Assembly (NCBI GenBank): GCA_015501055.1
Contig: JADNYV010000002.1
Span: 62,001-126,000 of the forward strand
Direction: 5' to 3'
DNA from: Mucidula mucida
Taxonomy: Eukaryota > Basidiomycota > Agaricomycetes > Agaricales > Physalacriaceae
DNA: 64,000 nt
The stretch's first letter is position 1. Every line of letters begins with the position of its first letter. Below the pieces are notes generated by a model. It made no database searches. It was not told where the DNA came from and was given only the letters and a program-made list of their open reading frames with translations. The position numbers and the translations under genes were made by a program. Positions 60,701 through 64,000 of the stretch are shown in pieces.

Positions 60701-61222
60701 CATCTGTTAGCTTCCGAGATAAGTGGCGCAGGCATAGGCGTCATCTTGGTTCCCTCTCGTCCATTCCCTGAAACATGGGAAGGAAGGCGATAGTATGCCC
60801 ACAGCATTCTTCTTTGTTATCTGGCTTACAGTCTTCCTTTAGCATGCCTGGTCCCCCACTTTCGCATGACACGATTATAGGATACCTGCTCGCGCACAAC
60901 ATCACCGTCGGAATTGGCATCAAAGAACAATCGAGTGCACGGAATGCGAGGTTTGATGTCGGCTGGGTCAGTCCTCTCCCTTCGCTCACCGCAGCTGAGC
61001 TGACCGGTGTTGGTATTGTATTGTATAGGCTGCACTTAGCGCTTCCTCAGGATTGTCCAAAAATGATGCGCTGGCGCTGGCTACGACGAATCTGGAGCAG
61101 CTCTTGGGTATTTCTAGTCGAGTGATGATCTTGTTGTCTCGAAGGCGGGTTCTTTGTTGGACTTCGAGGCCAAGGTCGTTGGCGTCATTTCTCCGGGGAA
61201 AGGCGTTGTGGATCTGTTTTGA
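57768..61222 (+). CDS. membrane-anchored amidohydrolase with duplicated, degenerate second half
   Basis: Amidohydrolase superfamily (PF01979-type) protein of about 900 residues. Residues 1-20 are cytosolic; FGGALLLSAVSIGTLFLSP is a signal anchor. First unit: IKNATIWTGGVDGLEVIRGD, SPGIFDLHSHMGVYSLPELD with metal motif HSH, YEAVVAGGVTTGVILPGSAN, ENPSRIYDQTRMDTIWHFRQ, NHCYEAVDLDGIV, FHHAHETYLVPDLL, KSDHPVINSRYLLHEAQQ, GYDADVVIWDSHPLALG. Second unit: DIVVFTNVSNVYVKKDNAVV, GGFISPGLVSFGSPLGLEHI, LAYRAGVTTGVTAPSG, MPGPPLSHDTIIGYLLAHNI, ending VISPGKGVVDLF. The second unit has no HxH. One GC-AG intron (GCGAGT, about 59541-59588). A frame slip near 61117 needs one added G. Confidence 0.8.
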
Positions 61223-61578
61223 GAATGATGCACGTATACGGAGGATCTGTCTAGTTGAAATTAATTAACATCGTGAATGTATGAATGATTTACACACGCA
61301 ACACATGGACATGACGATGCAGCGTTCAACATTTATCATGCCACAAGTCCTTATACGCCACCTCCAGGCTCTCCATCTCTCTGTTTGGGGTATGGCAGAT
61401 GTTATTATGTGCAGATACATCTCGGATGGGTCTGTCACCGTGTGTAAGGTCGGTGTAGAACAAAATTGAAACTCTCATCAACGCCACAAGCTCGAGTGCT
61501 TTGAACGTCCGCGACAACCAGTGGTGCCCTCAGGTCAAACACAGCAAAGATATGAATAAACAATACTCGTACAACACA
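61223..61578. other. convergent 3' region
   Basis: 356 bp between the ends of the amidohydrolase and HAT1 genes; no supported gene. Confidence 0.4.
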
Positions 61579-63292
61579 TCATTTCACTAAGGCCAGTATC
61601 CGCCTATAGTCCTCTGTTACACTCTTAAACGTCTCCTCAAGCTTTTCCAGCCGCTCTTCTGATTCAAGTTGAGCCAGCATTTCCTAAGAAAACAGTCAGC
61701 CCATGTGACAACACATCGAAATCGCCTAGGTGACCTACAAAGTTGAATCGATACAGCCGCTCCTTGACTTGCAGTCTATACGCCTTTTGTGCCTTTGGCT
61801 CCGAGTCAAGTCTCGAGAGTATCACCATCTCTATCAGGCGTTGGAATTGGCGCTTTCCGGCTCACATCAGTACCATTGTTGGAACATACGAGCGGTTTGC
61901 TCACTGTGGCAAGCTTCAGCTCCAATCGCCACCGTTCGGCCCAGTGCTTGTCAACTGGAGGACCGAGTTTGCCTTTCCCCGTGGTAGATCCGCCTCGACC
62001 GCTTTTACCGGCTTTGCCAACACCCCGACTCGTCCTCCCCCACTGCTCTCGCTCGAACCGAATCCTTCTGTTATGAACTTTTCATGATTGAATAGCATGA
62101 TCAAGTCGTTCTTGTCCCGCAGGTCCTCGAATGCTTCTGCCGGATCCTCAACTGACAGTTCAGCGATTTCTGGTTTGGCTAGTATATATTGGTATGTGGC
62201 GGAGTAGAGCGCGGCTGTGGGGGCAAAGTTAGCACCAAATAGGGATTGTTGGATGGCTTACAGCCGTGACCGCCTCGTTGAAATGGTGGGAGGACCACGA
62301 ATTGACTGTAGCATAATCATGAGAGCGTGTTTTAGGCGTTCGAAGAGGGGTGCACCTTAGTCGTAGTCGCGTCCTATCTGGGAAGTAGTAGAAATTGTAT
62401 AACGACGAGTATCCCATAAAATGATATGTCCAGGCATCCCCGTCGCCTTTCCGCTTCTCATATCTGATGTAAAGTGGATAAACAACGCCAGCAATAGAGG
62501 TGAAGGAGACATGCGCACAGTACGAAGAATTCCCACTGGTCGTCCTCGTCATTGATGAATGATCCAGCTTCAATAAAGAATAGGATGAACAGCTGCATTC
62601 TTTGATGATACGCGCGAAACCCTGGAGTTGCCCATGTTGCCTGTAACTCAGTAAGATGAAATGATCCAAGAAAGCGGCCAGAGCACGTACATGATACACC
62701 TCATAATGTGACTGCTCTCCCATACTTGTCCGCGAATATGAATGCACGAGGTCCCCCAGCGGCTTGAACGTGCGCGCCTCCTCCTCTGCTCTCGCCTCAA
62801 AAGTCTTCGCGTCAACCAAATATTCTACAATCGCGTCAACAAAACGCGTAATATGAAGAAAGGGTCGACGCGCCTTGAGGTAGATACTCCTTCAGTGTCC
62901 CCTCCACGTCATCCACGGTCGATTCCGACGCTAGCTGTTTGCTCCATGTTACTGACATGAACAGAGTCAGGGCGCCACACGCGAAGCGCATCTGCAATGC
63001 TGCATAAAACCTCAACACGGAATGGGCGCGAACCGCGTACATCAATGGAGAGGCCTTTGTAGCCGTATATTTTCTCTTCTTCTCCGAATATCTGGCAATA
63101 ATGAGTATATTCAACACGCTTAGGCGAAAAGCCACCCACCGGGTATGTAAATGTTGGGTGGAAATGTACTGCGTCTCCTGAGCATCCCACTACATCAGAA
63201 GTGGATCAAAGAATGACTTTGAAAAGATTCAAATCTTCCGTACCAAGAGACAATTTCGTAGCTTCGTTCGAGTCTGCGGCCCATTCGGCCAT
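61579..63292 (-). CDS. HAT1: histone acetyltransferase type B catalytic subunit
   Basis: HAT1 acetylates newly made histone H4 on Lys5/12. Start MAEWAADSNEATKLSL; intron; GDAVHFHPTFTYPV, VEYTHYCQIFGEEEKIYGYK, GLSIDMRFACGALTLFMSVT, TVDDVEGTLKEYLPQEYLVD, ARTFKPLGDLVHSYSR, YEVYHATWATPGFRAYHQRM, QLFILFFIEAGSFINDEDDQ, WEFFVLYEKRKGDGDAWTYH, FMGYSSLYNFYYFPDRTRLR. SQFVVLPPFQRGGHG is the acetyl-CoA P-loop. Then LYSATYQYILAKPEIAELSV, EDPAEAFEDLRDKND. The C-terminus is a helical tail (LESEERLEKLEETFKSVTED). One intron after EYLPQ seems to start with GC (GCGCGT). Confidence 0.85.
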
Positions 63293-63556
63293 GGTGGATC
63301 AATGCTGGAGGTCGCGACCAAGAAGTTATCAATGTAGCGCAACGCGTGATTCCTGCGTCCTGAGGTTGCAGACGCTCAATCTTGTAAACCGATTATATGC
63401 TGGTGGTGTCGACCAAAGCTTGAATGGCTCAAACTGGCGGAACAACGACGGCCGGACTATGCCGAAGCCGAGTCTCAAGGCCATTCAATTTGTACAAGAC
63501 ATTTATTATCAGAATGCAAAGTAACAACTAAGAGTCCCAGGAAAAGACATCAGACC

Positions 63557-64000
63557 TCAAACAGAGCGCATTTGTTTTTGCTTTTCCTGCTCCAACCGCT
63601 GTGAAAGATAGATGAGCAACCTGATGGAGAACGGTGTGAATCAAGTGCCTACATGATAGAGTAACTGGATCGCCATCTGTATGTTCGACGGCTGACCCGT
63701 TATCACCACTAACCGCTCGCCCTCAGCTGGAGGAGGCGCTGAACCACTATTCACGCCGACACCAACAGCACCCGGCTCCATAATCTTGATCTGACTCGCG
63801 CTCATATGCCTAATCTCGTTGATTTTACTTCCACCTTTGCCGATGATGCAGCCAACAAGATCATTCGGGATGTAGATTTCTTGCGTCTGCATCTGCTGAG
63901 GTGGGTTATGATGTTGTGGAGGATATGTTGGCGCTTGCGAGTAGCCAGGGACATAAGAAGAGCCGCTATACGTAGCAGGCCGGCGCGAAGTACTCGTCGG
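63557..64000 (-). CDS. KH-domain RNA-binding protein (5' end beyond window)
   Basis: C-terminal part of a KH-type protein (PCBP/Rnc1/Pbp2-like). Upstream is Tyr/Pro/Gln-rich (SYVPGYSQAPTYPPQHHN). The KH domain: TQEIYIPNDLVGCIIGKGGS with the GxxG loop IIGKGGSKI, NEIRHMSASQIKIMEPGA, RLVVITGQPSNIQMAIQLLY. An intron (about 63649-63600) joins to RLEQEKQKQMRSV and the stop. Other KH domains probably lie outside the window. Likely controls mRNA stability or translation. Confidence 0.82.

Noticed and set aside
1..64000. CRISPR arrays, tRNA and rRNA genes
   Set aside because: No regularly spaced repeats, no B-box/T-loop-like sequences in a cloverleaf context and no rRNA segments were seen.

Overview
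The window is nuclear DNA of a filamentous basidiomycete, most likely an agaricomycete. Genes are dense on both strands and almost all are cut by short introns of about 40-60 nt with GT(A/G)NG...CTNA...YAG signals. I do not name a genus. About 27 protein genes can be built; most are conserved housekeeping genes. I saw no rRNA, tRNA or CRISPR array.

Layout. 0.5-1.6 kb: an unrecognised S/T/P-rich protein behind a TATA box. 3.2-4.5 kb: two tandem heterotrimeric G-protein gamma subunits with different CAAX boxes. 4.7-5.3 kb: a mitochondrial thioredoxin. 6.6-7.6 kb: a secreted, GPI-type cupredoxin-like protein. 7.7-8.8 kb: an unknown helical protein. 9.5-16.3 kb: two paralogous TLC-domain membrane proteins in opposite orientation, enclosing an arrestin-like gene and the ribosome-biogenesis gene BRX1. 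16.6-20 kb: a metaxin-like import factor, signal-peptidase subunit SPC3 and a CSM1/Pcs1-type kinetochore protein. 20-28.4 kb, all minus strand: ankyrin L-asparaginase, bifunctional tryptophan synthase and ADE4 amidophosphoribosyltransferase. 28.6-31.6 kb: a WOPR (Gti1/Pac2) regulator and Elongin A. 32.2-38.3 kb: a GID7/WDR26-type E3-ligase subunit and an ECL1-like zinc protein. 40.3-47.2 kb: VPS54 (GARP complex) and an MFS transporter. 47.6-48.2 kb: a 584-bp MITE. 48.3-54.1 kb: GET2, a mitochondrial L51/S25-type ribosomal protein, VPS72/YL1, a GH43 relic and the mitoribosomal protein mS38. 54.3-64 kb: a dynamin-family GTPase, a membrane-anchored double amidohydrolase, HAT1 and the edge of a KH-domain protein.

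The window is core genome rather than a biosynthetic or defence island. Minor themes are amino-acid and purine metabolism (asparaginase, TRP5, ADE4), membrane and organelle traffic (SPC3, GET2, VPS54, dynamin, metaxin) and chromatin (HAT1, VPS72, Elongin A). Several divergent pairs share very short promoters.

The most useful observations are the tandem G-gamma pair, an ADE4 start codon that appears to be split by an intron, a PIF/Harbinger-like MITE, a degenerate second amidohydrolase half, a GH43 pseudogene, and a recurring pattern in which conserved genes lose frame at single G or C positions. That last pattern looks like systematic G/C-run errors in the assembly and affects how several genes should be read. 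I found no convincing new multigene system.
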